Assembly (NCBI RefSeq): GCF_023716485.1
Contig: NZ_CP092418.1
Coordinates: forward strand, 124,001-188,000
Direction of reading: 5' to 3'
DNA: 64,000 bases
Source of the DNA: Microbulbifer variabilis
GTDB lineage: Bacteria; Pseudomonadota; Gammaproteobacteria; Pseudomonadales; Cellvibrionaceae
The notes beneath the pieces were generated by a model. The model had not been told where the DNA came from and did no database searches. It saw only the letters and a program-made list of their open reading frames with translations. Shown here piece after piece: positions 28,701-37,135 of the stretch (positions are counted from its first letter, which is position 1; each line of letters begins with the position of its first letter). The position numbers and the translations under genes are program-made.

Positions 28701-29469
28701 CGAGAAGATCCGCTTCGCCGATATCGTGGCGCAGCCCCGCAAGATCATCTCCTCGCCCACCTGGTCTGGCTTGGAAGATGAGCATGTGAGCTACAACGCC
28801 GGCTACACCAATGTGCACGAGCTGATTCCCTGGCGCACCATCACCGGCCGCCAGCAGTTCTACCAGGATCACGAGTGGATGCGCGACTTTGGCGAGACCA
28901 TGTGTGTGTACAAGCCGCCCATCAACCTGAAGACCGTACAGCCGGTGCTGAACCAGAAGCCGAATGGCAACAAGGAGATCCTGCTGAACTGGATCACCCC
29001 GCACCAGAAGTGGGGTATCCACAGCACCTACTCCGACAACCTGCTGATGCTCACCCTGTCTCGCGGTGGCCCCATCGTGTGGATGAGTGAGAACGACGCC
29101 AAGCTGGCGGGTATTGAAGACAACGACTGGATCGAAATCTTCAACGTCAACGGCGCCATTGCCGCCCGCGCGGTGGTGTCCCAGCGGGTGCCCGACGGCA
29201 TGGCCATGATGTACCACGCCCAGGAGCGCATTGTGAATACACCGGGAGCGGAAACCACCGGCACCCGCGGCGGTATCCACAACTCCGTAACCCGCGCGGT
29301 GATGAAACCCACCCATATGATCGGCGGCTACGCCCAGCAGTCCTACGGCTTTAACTACTACGGCACTGTGGGCTGTAACCGGGATGAGTTTGTGGTGGTG
29401 AGAAAAATGAACAAGGTCGACTGGCTGGATGGCGAAGACGTCAAAGAGCCGACGCGAGAGGAGGTGTGA
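25717..29469 (+). CDS. narG: Respiratory nitrate reductase alpha subunit
   Basis: NarG is the molybdenum (bis-MGD) catalytic subunit that reduces nitrate to nitrite with quinol electrons, facing the cytoplasm. The 1250-residue length is typical. The N-terminus has the FS0 cluster motif with a His ligand (HGVNCTGSCSWK, about residues 50-61), then TWETQQTDYP and EPRGCPRGASYSWYMY. The C-terminal molybdopterin-binding segments include YNAGYTNVHELIPWRTITGR. The start MSHFLDRLKYLKK is the second ATG, with GGGAG 7 nt before it. It opens the narGHJI operon and ends 2 nt before narH. Confidence 0.97.
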   Translation: MSHFLDRLKYLKKQKEPFSGGHGEKTHDDRSWEDGYRRRWQFDKIVRSTHGVNCTGSCSWKIYVKDGLVTWETQQTDYPRTRPDLPNHEPRGCPRGASYSWYMYSANRLKYPKIRKRLVKLWREAKLRHSDPVDAWASIVEDPAKAKSYKERRGMGGFVRIKWDEANELIAAANVYTTKKYGPDRVTGFSPIPAMSMVSYAAGARYLSLIGGNCLSFYDWYCDLPPASPQIWGEQTDVPESADWYNSNYLIVWGSNVPQTRTPDAHFLSEVRYKGAKTCVITSDYSECSKFGDTWLAPRQGTDAALAMAFGHVILKEFHVDKPSAYFTEYVRTTTDMPMLVTLEEREGKLVQGRFLRASDLADDLGQDNNPEWKTIAVNHDGQLVSPQGSVGYRWGEQGKWNIEQRDGLSGEEVKLKLSLKDCADEIAQVAFPYFGGQTHEHDYFQHTDHSDVIDYKVPVKFVQNKDGEVLKVASVYDLTLANYGVEHGLDDPNCAHSYDEDKPYTPAWQEKITGCRRENVIQVAREFANTADKTRGRSMVIVGAALNHWYHMDMNYRGLINMLMMCGCIGQSGGGWAHYVGQEKLRPQTGWTPLAFGLDWQRPPRHMNGTSFFYNHASQWRYEKLEMDEVVSPLADKSKWQASIIDYNSRAERMGWLPSAPQLGMNPLQLTKDAAAAGMSAKDYTVQQLKRGALKFANQDPDNPQNYPRNMFIWRSNLLGSSGKGHEYMLRHLLGTKHGLMGKDLGEAGGKKPEDVAWHDTPSEGKVDLLVTLDFRMSTTCLYSDIVLPTATWYEKDDLNTSDMHPFIHPLTKAVDPAWEARSDWDIFKGVAKKFSELTDGHLGVEKDLVTLPIHHDTPTEIAQPFGVKAWWKGECDLIPGVTAPSMIEVERDYPNTYNRFTSIGPLLEKLGNGGKGISWNTDDEVDFLKKLNRTWKDESARDGRARIDSAVDAAEMILSLAPETNGQVAVKAWEALGKITGRDHTHLAKPKEDEKIRFADIVAQPRKIISSPTWSGLEDEHVSYNAGYTNVHELIPWRTITGRQQFYQDHEWMRDFGETMCVYKPPINLKTVQPVLNQKPNGNKEILLNWITPHQKWGIHSTYSDNLLMLTLSRGGPIVWMSENDAKLAGIEDNDWIEIFNVNGAIAARAVVSQRVPDGMAMMYHAQERIVNTPGAETTGTRGGIHNSVTRAVMKPTHMIGGYAQQSYGFNYYGTVGCNRDEFVVVRKMNKVDWLDGEDVKEPTREEV

Positions 29470-29471
29470 CA

Positions 29472-31019
29472 ATGAAAGTTAGAGCCCAGATCGGCATGGT
29501 GCTGAACCTCGATAAATGTATCGGCTGCCACACCTGCTCGGTGACCTGTAAAAACGTCTGGACCTCTCGCGAGGGGGTCGAGTACGCCTGGTTTAACAAC
29601 GTCGAGACCAAACCCGGTGTCGGCTATCCCAAAGAGTGGGAAAACCAGGACAAATGGAACGGCGGCTGGACCCGCAAGAAAAACGGCAAGTTGCAGCCCA
29701 AGATCGGCAGCAAGCACCGGGTGCTGGCCAACCTGTTTGGCAACCCGGACATGCCGGAAATCGACGACTACTACGAGCCGTTCGACTTCGACTATCAGAC
29801 CCTGCATAAGGCGCCGGAGCAGAAGCACCAGCCGGTGGCTCGCCCGCGCTCGCTGATCAGTGGCGAGCGTATGGAGAAGATCGAGTGGGGTCCCAACTGG
29901 GAAGAAATTCTCGGGACCGAATTCGACAAGCGTAAGAAGGACAAGAACTTCGAACAGGTCCAGGCAGATATCTACGGTGAGTTTGAAAACACCTTTATGA
30001 TGTACCTGCCGCGCCTGTGCGAGCACTGCCTCAATCCGGCCTGTGTCTCTGCCTGCCCCAGCGGCGCCATCTACAAGCGTGAAGAGGACGGCATCGTCCT
30101 GATCGACCAGGACAAATGCCGCGGCTGGCGCATGTGTGTGTCTGCCTGTCCCTACAAGAAGATCTACTACAACTGGAAAACCGGTAAATCCGAGAAGTGT
30201 ATCTTCTGTTACCCACGTATCGAGGCGGGTCAGCCAACTATCTGTTCCGAAACCTGCGTGGGCCGTATCCGCTACCTGGGGGTGCTGCTCTATGACGCCG
30301 ACCGCATCGAAGAAGCCGCTGCGGTAGAAGACGAAAAAGCCCTCTACCAAGCCCAGTGCGATATTTTTCTCGACCCCAGCGACCCCAAAGTCCAGGAAGC
30401 TGCTCGCGCCGAGGGTATCCCCGAAGCCTGGCTCGAAGCCGCGCAGAAATCCCCGGTGTACAAGATGGCCATCGATTGGCAGATCGCCCTGCCGCTGCAC
30501 CCGGAGTACCGCACCCTGCCCATGGTTTGGTACGTGCCGCCGCTGTCTCCGATCCAGAACGCAGTGCAGGCCGGCCAAGTGGAAACCGTCACCGTGGGGC
30601 GCGGCGCCGAGATCCCCGATCTCTCCACCCTGCGTATCCCGCTGCAATACCTGGCCAACCTGCTCACCGCCGGCGACGAAAAGCCAGTGGCCCGCGCCCT
30701 GGAACGCATGATTGTGATGCGCGCCTATATGCGCGGCATCCATGTAGACGGAGTGCAGGAACGCGAGTTGCTGGAAGAGGCCGGAATGACCGTAGCTCAG
30801 GTAGAAGAGATGTACCGCTATATGGCCCTGGCCAATTACGAAGACCGCTTCGTGGTGCCCTCAAGCCATAAGGCTTACGCCGAAAACGCCTACGACATGA
30901 AGTCCTCCTGTGGTTTTAGCTTCGGCAACGGCTGCAGCACCGGCAACGACAGCACCAACATCTTCGGTGGCAAGCAGAATGCAGTGCGCGAAGTGATACC
31001 GGCCAAAGTAGTCGACTGA
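29472..31019 (+). CDS. narH: Respiratory nitrate reductase beta subunit
   Basis: NarH carries the electron-transferring Fe-S clusters between NarI and NarG. The 515-residue chain has the four cysteine groups: CIGCHTCSVTCKN near the start, CEHCLNPACVSACPSG, CRGWRMCVSACPY (Trp in place of Cys, the 3Fe-4S signature) and CIFCYPRIEAGQPTICSETC. I start at the ATG before KVRAQIGMV rather than the GTG six nt earlier that overlaps the narG stop. narJ follows after 19 nt. The C-terminal Gly/Ser/Asn-rich segment before GGKQNAVR is usual for NarH. Confidence 0.97.
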   Translation: MKVRAQIGMVLNLDKCIGCHTCSVTCKNVWTSREGVEYAWFNNVETKPGVGYPKEWENQDKWNGGWTRKKNGKLQPKIGSKHRVLANLFGNPDMPEIDDYYEPFDFDYQTLHKAPEQKHQPVARPRSLISGERMEKIEWGPNWEEILGTEFDKRKKDKNFEQVQADIYGEFENTFMMYLPRLCEHCLNPACVSACPSGAIYKREEDGIVLIDQDKCRGWRMCVSACPYKKIYYNWKTGKSEKCIFCYPRIEAGQPTICSETCVGRIRYLGVLLYDADRIEEAAAVEDEKALYQAQCDIFLDPSDPKVQEAARAEGIPEAWLEAAQKSPVYKMAIDWQIALPLHPEYRTLPMVWYVPPLSPIQNAVQAGQVETVTVGRGAEIPDLSTLRIPLQYLANLLTAGDEKPVARALERMIVMRAYMRGIHVDGVQERELLEEAGMTVAQVEEMYRYMALANYEDRFVVPSSHKAYAENAYDMKSSCGFSFGNGCSTGNDSTNIFGGKQNAVREVIPAKVVD

Positions 31020-31038
31020 GGCTGAGGGGAGAGTACCG

Positions 31039-31773
31039 ATGAAAGTATTAAACCTGATCGCCCGCCTGCTGGATTACCCATCCGATGAGCTGGTGGTGCA
31101 TCTGGATGAGTTAACCAACTGGGTGGCGGAATCCGAAGACCTAGACAAGCCCCTGCGCGATTTGCTGCTGGCGTTTATCTCTCATTACGAGCGTATGGAT
31201 GCGCTCGATTGGCAGAGTGAATACGACGGTTTGTTTGAGCGCGGCCGGGCTGTGTCCCTGCACCTGTTCGAGCATATCCACGGCGAATCCCGCGATCGCG
31301 GCCAGGCCATGGTGGATCTGATGAACCGCTACAGAGCCGCCGGCCTGGAACTGAATGAGCGCGAACTGCCAGATTACCTGCCCACCTACTTAGAGTTCTG
31401 CGCCACCCAAGGTGAAGCGGCCTACGGTTGGGTGCACGATATCACCCATGTGATTGCCCTGTTGAGTGCGCGCCTTTCAAAGCGCGAGAGCCCCTATCAC
31501 CTGTTGATGGATGCGCTCTTGCAGATGGCCGGAGTCTTCGTCGACCTGACCGCGCTCAAAGAAGAAGTCGCCAATGAGGAGCGCGACGATACCCCCGAGG
31601 CGCTGGACAAGATCTGGGAGGAAGAGGTGGTCAGCTTTACCGGCGCCAACAATTGTGACCAGTCCATAGCGCGGCCCAGCGCTGCGCAGCTGCGCGACGG
31701 CCAGCCCCTAACCTGGGCCTCCAGTGCCAAAGATGCCGCGCAGAATTCTGCCCAGCCCGTACCACAGGAGTAA
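31039..31773 (+). CDS. narJ: Nitrate reductase chaperone NarJ
   Basis: NarJ (TorD/NarJ family) is the system-specific chaperone that binds the NarG N-terminus and allows Mo-cofactor and Fe-S insertion before membrane docking. The 244-residue chain is all-helical, with LFEHIHGESRDRGQAMVDLM and the ELPDYLPTYLEFC motif characteristic of NarJ. It lies between narH and narI, as in other operons, and stops 4 nt before the narI start. The last 50 residues are low-complexity and not conserved. Confidence 0.95.
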   Translation: MKVLNLIARLLDYPSDELVVHLDELTNWVAESEDLDKPLRDLLLAFISHYERMDALDWQSEYDGLFERGRAVSLHLFEHIHGESRDRGQAMVDLMNRYRAAGLELNERELPDYLPTYLEFCATQGEAAYGWVHDITHVIALLSARLSKRESPYHLLMDALLQMAGVFVDLTALKEEVANEERDDTPEALDKIWEEEVVSFTGANNCDQSIARPSAAQLRDGQPLTWASSAKDAAQNSAQPVPQE

Positions 31774-31777
31774 CAAG

Positions 31778-32467
31778 ATGAACTATCTGAATACGCTGCT
31801 CTTTGCCATCTATCCCTTTGTTGCCCTCACGGTGTTTCTGGTGGGGAGCCTGATCCGCTATGACCGCGATCAATATACCTGGCGCACCGGCTCCAGCCAG
31901 TTGTTGGAGCACAAGCAATTGCGCATCGGCAGTTACCTGTTCCATATCGGGGTGATTGCCATTCTCGCGGGCCATTTTGTCGGCCTGCTTACGCCCAAAG
32001 CGGTGTGGCACTTACTCGGCATTGAAGCTTCCACCAAGCAGATGATGGCAATGGTGATCGGCGGTTTCTTCGGGGTAATCTGCTTTATCGGCCTAACCAT
32101 TTTGATTAAGCGCCGCCTCACCAATCCGCGAGTGCGCGCCACCACTTCCAAAATGGACCTGACCATACTGCTGATGCTTTACGCCCAGTTAATCCTCGGC
32201 CTGATCAGTATCCTGGTTTCCGCCGGCCATATGGACGGTGCCGAAATGCTCAAACTGATGACCTGGGCCCAGTCCATTGTCACCCTCGATGGCTCCGCAG
32301 CCGCAGCGGCTATCGCCGACGTAAATATCATCTACAAGCTGCATATTTTCCTCGGTATGACCCTGTTCCTGCTGTTCCCCTTTAGCCGCCTGGTACACGT
32401 ATGGAGTGTTCCAGTGCAGTACTTCCGCCGCAATTACCAGGTAGTGCGCGCCAAAGCCGCGCGCTAA
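31778..32467 (+). CDS. narI: Respiratory nitrate reductase gamma subunit
   Basis: NarI is the membrane diheme cytochrome b that oxidises quinol and passes electrons to NarH. The 229-residue chain has five hydrophobic segments. Conserved His residues in HIGVIAILAGHFVGL and in the C-terminal KLHIFLGMTLFLLFPFSRLVHVWS fit the heme ligands. I start at MNYLNTLLF, which lies 4 nt after the narJ stop; the longer frame includes narJ sequence. It is the last structural gene before the parvulin gene. Confidence 0.95.
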   Translation: MNYLNTLLFAIYPFVALTVFLVGSLIRYDRDQYTWRTGSSQLLEHKQLRIGSYLFHIGVIAILAGHFVGLLTPKAVWHLLGIEASTKQMMAMVIGGFFGVICFIGLTILIKRRLTNPRVRATTSKMDLTILLMLYAQLILGLISILVSAGHMDGAEMLKLMTWAQSIVTLDGSAAAAAIADVNIIYKLHIFLGMTLFLLFPFSRLVHVWSVPVQYFRRNYQVVRAKAAR

Positions 32468-32522
32468 TCCCAGCAATCGTTAACCAGGCCCGCCAAGTGT
32501 GGGCCTTGTGTGGAGAAGAGTC

Positions 32523-33347
32523 ATGAGTGCATTACTAGCTTCCGACGCCACCGGGCACGAATTCGAACTGGCTGAAGCCGTGGCCGTGAACGGCAGTGAA
32601 ATTCCCGCAGACCTGATTTACCAGGAGATGCAATACCAGACCGCCAACTCCCCGCGCCAAGCAATTTACCGCGCTGCACGGGCATTGGTTATCGGTTGGC
32701 TGTTACGGGAAAAGGCCGCAGGGCAGGGGCTTTGCGCTGCCGATGAAGACTTGCACAGCGAGGCCTTCGATCACGCCGTTTCAGATCTTTTGAAAGGTGA
32801 GTTGCAAGTGCCCCCGGCCAGTGAAGCCGAGTGCCGCGCCTATTTCGAAGCCCACCCACATAAATTCCGCTCCGATCCCCTCGCCGAAGTGCGCCATATC
32901 CTGATCCCGGCCGCACCGGATGACTCCGAAGCCTGCGCCAAAGCGCGCGCCGCCGCTGAGGAAATGCTCAAGCAGATCCGCAACGATGCCAATCCGCTAC
33001 AGACCTTCGCCCAGTTAGCCCAATCCCACTCCGCCTGTTCCTCCGCCGAAGCCGGTGGCAGCCTCGGCCAAGTAGGGCGCGGTGATACCGTCGCCTCCTT
33101 CGAGCGCGCAGTATTCGAGCAGGGCACCGGTTTGGTAGCAGAACCTGTGGAGACCCCTTACGGTGTGCATCTGATATATGTGGAACACTGCGAGCCGGGC
33201 CGCCCGCTGGAATACGAATATGTTTCGGAGCGAATCGAGGAATACCTAACTGAAAAACGCCGCCGCCAGATGACTAGCGACTATCTGCAAAAAATGGTGC
33301 AAGCCGCGCAAATCTCCGGCCTGGATTTATCGGGGGAGGCCCACTGA
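32523..33347 (+). CDS. Parvulin-type peptidyl-prolyl isomerase in the nar operon
   Basis: This 274-residue protein has one parvulin (PpiC/rotamase) domain, about residues 125-225: EVRHILIP, FAQLAQSHSACSSAEAGGSLGQVGRGD, FEQGTGLVAEPVETPYGVHLIYVE. A helical N-terminal domain precedes it. No signal peptide is visible, so it should be cytosolic. It follows narI by 55 nt on the same strand. Similar NifM-like parvulins lie in nar operons of other bacteria and may help fold the enzyme. I start at MSALLASDA; the upstream ATG adds eight residues. Confidence 0.9.
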   Translation: MSALLASDATGHEFELAEAVAVNGSEIPADLIYQEMQYQTANSPRQAIYRAARALVIGWLLREKAAGQGLCAADEDLHSEAFDHAVSDLLKGELQVPPASEAECRAYFEAHPHKFRSDPLAEVRHILIPAAPDDSEACAKARAAAEEMLKQIRNDANPLQTFAQLAQSHSACSSAEAGGSLGQVGRGDTVASFERAVFEQGTGLVAEPVETPYGVHLIYVEHCEPGRPLEYEYVSERIEEYLTEKRRRQMTSDYLQKMVQAAQISGLDLSGEAH

Positions 33348-33394
33348 GGGGCAGAGATTCGCCAACCGTTCGCACGCGATTGCGATTGCGATTG

Positions 33395-33449
33395 GGTAAA
33401 TTGAAGTGGAATTCTTAATCCAGTACAGGTACAAATCCACTTGTTAATC
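33395..33449 (-). repeat. attC-like site after the last cassette
   Basis: Read on the minus strand, the stop codon TAA of the 33444-33896 gene lies inside GATTAAC. AAGTGGA follows, with its perfect inverted partner TCCACTT about 20 nt on, then ATTTACC in the place of the GTTRRRY core. It is short (about 55 bp) and degenerate at the crossover G. It marks the array end closest to narI. Confidence 0.5.
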
Positions 33450-33896
33450 TTTTCTATATAAGAGGCCGTAACCTAAACCACTAGTAGCCCCAAATAGAAG
33501 GCCTACTGTAAGTACATGCGTTAGATAAATTAACCAACCCCAAAGCGTTGGATAGCCATTAACTGCTTTTATTACATCTACGCTCATTAAAGTATCTTCA
33601 ACCCTGCCAATGTAATTGCCATCAGGGTACGGCCAGTCATTAAATCCAGGATATAGAGAGCCAACAATTAAGCCTAGACACATGCACTTGAATAGATTTA
33701 GCCCGAAGTATCTTTCTATGATTAATGCAAGTGGTACATAAATCATCAAGTGTGCTAGTGATATAGGAATTGAAAAAATCAAAATAAATGCTGGGCCGGC
33801 TGAGTTTATTTTAGAAAATCCTAACGTACCGGCCAGTAACAAAAGTACTATCGAAGGAATAAGGCTTGCAGCAATTATTGATGGTATATGTCGCAC
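33444..33896 (-). CDS. Small four-TM membrane protein of a cassette
   Basis: This 150-residue protein has about four hydrophobic segments (near 6-26, 34-58, 68-85 and 120-145) and little else. I do not recognise the family. Its AT-rich codon use differs from the nar genes beside it. The stop codon overlaps the TAAC of an attC-like site, and another attC-like site lies upstream, so it is a one-gene cassette. Confidence 0.6.
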   Translation of the reverse strand: MRHIPSIIAASLIPSIVLLLLAGTLGFSKINSAGPAFILIFSIPISLAHLMIYVPLALIIERYFGLNLFKCMCLGLIVGSLYPGFNDWPYPDGNYIGRVEDTLMSVDVIKAVNGYPTLWGWLIYLTHVLTVGLLFGATSGLGYGLLYRKD

Positions 33897-33941
33897 AGAG
33901 ATTTGGTTTTAACCTACGTCCAGAAATTATAGGCTATCATA

Positions 33942-34030
33942 GTGCGCCTAAGCTATGTGATTGATTGACGTGTCATATCCAGCTAGTACTTTCGCACCAA
34001 AGCGTCACATGATGTCTAAATGCGTTAGTG
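33942..34030 (-). repeat. attC-like site after the 134-residue gene
   Basis: On the minus strand, CACTAACGC contains the stop codon of the upstream gene. An arm with CATGTGA and its partner TCACATAG lie further on, and CTTAGGC stands for GTTRRRY with only the G changed. The total is about 89 bp. Confidence 0.5.
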
Positions 34031-34429
34031 TGACTGTCTTCGCAAAGACCACAGCGCAGCGATTACTACCATTCCACAAAAACCTAAATATATTATTTTG
34101 CCGTTAAAATTTTCAACATCAACACACTGCCAATTTTCACACTGACGGACTATAAAAACATTTCTCGGGTCAATCCAGAAAATTATACCTGCCGTTATTG
34201 CGGAAAATATAACCGGGTAGGATCTTACTTTGGGGGCAACTTCGGCCAAGAATGCCGCAAGCCAGAAAGCGAAGAGTGATGCCAAATATAACTTTAATTG
34301 GCTCTCACCAGAGAAAATCAAGCTGGTAATTGTGCTGAAAAAAGCACACAGCCCGATAAAGAATCTAAGCCCACTTAATCTGTAAAGACCACCATCATCC
34401 TTGGTAAATTTGTAGCCATATCTTTTCAT
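34025..34429 (-). CDS. Small multi-TM membrane protein of a cassette
   Basis: This 134-residue protein has a hydrophilic start (MKRYGYKFTKDDGGLYRLSGL) and four hydrophobic stretches between residues 22 and 128, with a short loop carrying two Cys (RQCENWQCVDVENF). I do not recognise it. The stop TAA falls within the TAACGC of the adjacent attC-like site, the usual cassette geometry. Low-GC codon use matches its cassette neighbours. Confidence 0.55.
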   Translation of the reverse strand: MKRYGYKFTKDDGGLYRLSGLRFFIGLCAFFSTITSLIFSGESQLKLYLASLFAFWLAAFLAEVAPKVRSYPVIFSAITAGIIFWIDPRNVFIVRQCENWQCVDVENFNGKIIYLGFCGMVVIAALWSLRRQSH

Positions 34430-34538
34430 GGTTTATTCTAGTGTATTGATGGGCAGCCTAGGCTTAAACCGTTAGTCATTGAATTTAAAGCGTAATCTAG
34501 CCTTATATTTACACCAGCTTCCTGACCAGTCAAATTTC

Positions 34539-34754
34539 CTACATTCTTAATGCTTTTACAGCAGATCAATCAAATAAGTTATCCGGTTCTGACTCTACAA
34601 TTTCAATATCTTGCAAAATTCCATCAGGATTAAGCAGGGCAGTTAGCACTACCCAGCCATCTACAGATCGTCGGTACTCTCTCATTGGATATTTAGGGTC
34701 ATATCCCTCAATGCGCTGAAGGTTTTCTGGGCAAGGAGTGATGTTTTCAGCATG
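34539..34754 (-). pseudogene. TonB C-terminal domain remnant
   Basis: In one minus-strand frame the sequence reads CPENLQRIEGYDPKYPMREY, then WVVLTALLNPDGILQDIEIV and SEPDNLFD, a stop (TGA, 34566-34568), and SAVKALRM. That is the TonB C-terminal fold pattern (YP, DG, FD.AA.KAL) with an in-frame stop. No start codon lies before it and the N-terminus is missing, so this is a decayed energy-transducer-like gene. The rest of the 450-nt gap is empty. Confidence 0.6.
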
Positions 34755-34878
34755 ATAAAATAATTAGTAAAAATGAGGTTGCAATTTTCATAAATGAATA
34801 AAGCCTTGCTGGATTGATTTTTTTCTCCGACAAAAAAAGAATAGAGTTAACATGAGCTTATCCTGATAAGACTTCTTG

Positions 34879-35670
34879 TTATCTATTATTTTCTTCATTA
34901 ATCACTGAAATAGTTTTTTCTATAAATTTTTTATGAGCTTTTTGGGGTAGGAATGGGGGTTTATTATTTATATTGAACTTCTCCAAAATATCTTTAACTT
35001 GTGCGTCAATCATTATTTGCTCAACACCCAACCCTTTTTGATAAAGCTCTTGAATTTTATGTATCCATGTAAAAGTATTTTTCCTGAATTCAAGTAAAGA
35101 TGGCTTGTTTGCTGGAGCGCCATGCCCCGGTATTACCAAGCTCTGATCATCGCCCAGATTTAAAATGGCCTCAATGGCTTCATTAAAACCTTTAATTCCG
35201 CCAGCATAAAATGTTGGATGCCAGCTGGTATCGAATACATCACCGACAAATATAGAATTACTTTCCTTGTGGTAATAGATATTGTCGATTGTTGTATGAG
35301 ACTTGACTTTAATGTGAGTGAGGTCATCTAAATTGAAGCTGCTCTCTATCAGTTTTCCACCTTGCTTTTCAAAGTGCGCGTTTCCACCGGTGTGGTCGGA
35401 ATGCGCGTGTGTGTTTAAGATGAAGGAGATAGGCTTATCGTAAATTGATCGAATTGTTTCATCTAATGTACTTAACTGATTATTTCCTGGCATAGGATCA
35501 ATGAGTACCAACCCATATTTCGTTGATACTAAGCCAATATTCGTTCCGTACTCTTTTCCACTCAAGATATGTAGGTGTTCAGAAACTTTTTGCACACTAA
35601 CGCTACTTGATAAAGCGATAGAGCTGGTGAGTAGAAATAAAGTGGAGGTCAGAATTATAAATCCTTTCAA
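34879..35670 (-). CDS. Exported metallo-beta-lactamase fold hydrolase
   Basis: This 263-residue protein has a signal peptide (residues 1-22) and an MBL fold. The metal motif HAHSDHTGGNAHF lies near residue 91, DVFDTSWHPTFYAGG gives the Asp, and VIPGHGAPANKPSL the last His. It belongs with the subclass B1/B2-like broad hydrolases, but lacks features that would make it a known beta-lactamase. It is probably periplasmic. The stop TAA sits in GATAACAAGAAG, resembling an attC end, though no clear second end follows. Confidence 0.8.
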   Translation of the reverse strand: MKGFIILTSTLFLLTSSIALSSSVSVQKVSEHLHILSGKEYGTNIGLVSTKYGLVLIDPMPGNNQLSTLDETIRSIYDKPISFILNTHAHSDHTGGNAHFEKQGGKLIESSFNLDDLTHIKVKSHTTIDNIYYHKESNSIFVGDVFDTSWHPTFYAGGIKGFNEAIEAILNLGDDQSLVIPGHGAPANKPSLLEFRKNTFTWIHKIQELYQKGLGVEQIMIDAQVKDILEKFNINNKPPFLPQKAHKKFIEKTISVINEENNR

Positions 35671-35934
35671 AACTAATCCTCTTGCATTGTGATAAATGGT
35701 TCTTTAGTGTGTATTGGCTTTGTCAGTTGCACTTTGGATACAGGATAGTATTGGGCTACTTTGGTAAGGCTAGCCAAAAACGTTAACTGCACATAATTGC
35801 TAGCCGTAGCTATTCCACGCTAATTTTAATTTCATCAATAGGGTAAGCCGGCTTAATTTGAGCACAACTTAGTGCCTTGATGAAGGCAATGCACGATATT
35901 TAAGTAACCAGTTATGTGAATTAATGTTTACTGG

Positions 35935-36324
35935 CTATTTCATAGAATGAAAACCGATATTATTTCCTTCGGTATCTTGCGCTATTGCGATAAAACCATG
36001 CTCCCCAATAGACATTTTAGGCACTACTACCTTCCCACCTGCTGGCTCAACTCTGGCCAGTTCAACAGAACAATCTTCGCTATCAAAATACGCTAGAGTG
36101 CTATTACCTCCAGCTTCAACACCCTCCATTTTACAAATTGCTCCACTTGCACCCGGCTCTTGTTTCATTGGAAATGCCCACATCTCGGGTTGAGGGAAGT
36201 CTTTTACTTCGTCAGGATTGTCTAGTCGAGTTAACTCCTGCTTGAGAACAGCTTCATAAAAGGACTTTGCACGAACCATATCATTTACATAAATTTCAAA
36301 CCAACAAACTGCATTTGTATTCAT
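35935..36324 (-). CDS. VOC-family protein
   Basis: This 129-residue single VOC domain is of the PhnB/glyoxalase-like type: VCWFEIYVNDMVRAKSFYEAVL at the start, GGNSTLAYFDSEDC in the middle and the closing IAQDTEGNNIGFHSMK. Members bind metals and act as dioxygenases, isomerases or antibiotic-sequestering proteins; the role here is unknown. It is a typical cassette-size gene, 75 nt from the next gene on the same strand. Confidence 0.8.
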   Translation of the reverse strand: MNTNAVCWFEIYVNDMVRAKSFYEAVLKQELTRLDNPDEVKDFPQPEMWAFPMKQEPGASGAICKMEGVEAGGNSTLAYFDSEDCSVELARVEPAGGKVVVPKMSIGEHGFIAIAQDTEGNNIGFHSMK

Positions 36325-36399
36325 TTGAGTATCCTCACTGTTAAGTATCTAAGTATGGTTTGTATTTCTGGAGACATAACGAAGTTTTAGAAATATCAT

Positions 36400-37026
36400 T
36401 CATATTTTACGCGCAATAATGAAAACTACCATGTCATGCATTCCATGCTGCCATATAACTTCAATGGTAAAACCAGCGTCTTGAATTTCTTTCTCTAATT
36501 TTACTTTTGTTAGGATGAAGACATCGGGCATTATGCCCATGAATTTTCCCAGAGGTGCTAAGAGCTTAATAAACCGTATATAGGAATTACCCATACAAAC
36601 GGTACTACTCACGAAAACACCACCAGGCTTGAGGATTCTAGCAGTTTCTGCCAAAACATCTCTTCTATCTGGTAGTAAGTGAATAACATTTAAACCCAAT
36701 ACTGCATCAAAACTCGCCGACTCAGCATTGAATTCGGTTAATGTACCTCTGGTAAATCTAATATTATCGATACAGGCTTCCCTGGCCTTAGTTCGGCCAA
36801 TCTCAAGCATATTTTCAGATATATCTACCGCTTCAATATGTTGCACATGTGGAGCGTGGCAAATCGCTGTAGTCCCTGTTCCGCAACCAAACTCCAAAAT
36901 ATTCATATCAGGCGTAAAGAATTTCTGGGTATCTGAGAGCTTCTTCTGATAACTTGCCTCGTCAGAAATAGGGCTCCTAGCATACTCCTCTGCTTTTCTA
37001 TCCCAGAACTTATCAGACCTAGTCAT
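36400..37026 (-). CDS. Class I SAM-dependent methyltransferase
   Basis: This 208-residue methyltransferase has motif I NILEFGCGTGTTAICHAPH (about 45-63), the acidic IEAVDISENMLE, and GLNVIHLLPDRRDVLAETARILKPGGVFVSS. This is the UbiE/Methyltransf_11 type. The substrate cannot be deduced. It lies in the cassette region, with AT-rich codon use and its own promoter space. Confidence 0.85.
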   Translation of the reverse strand: MTRSDKFWDRKAEEYARSPISDEASYQKKLSDTQKFFTPDMNILEFGCGTGTTAICHAPHVQHIEAVDISENMLEIGRTKAREACIDNIRFTRGTLTEFNAESASFDAVLGLNVIHLLPDRRDVLAETARILKPGGVFVSSTVCMGNSYIRFIKLLAPLGKFMGIMPDVFILTKVKLEKEIQDAGFTIEVIWQHGMHDMVVFIIARKI

Positions 37027-37135
37027 ATCAGTTCCTGTATAAATGCCAAGGCGTTATCGGCACTGTTTTTTTTCCCTGACTCATGAAGCCTCATGCTGCG
37101 GACCGAAGCGTCCGAAAGCCTTAACATTTTAAGTT

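Noticed and set aside
33376..33394. Three copies of GCGATT after the parvulin gene
   Set aside because: This is a short tandem repeat without further structure; it may be slippage next to the array border but supports no function.
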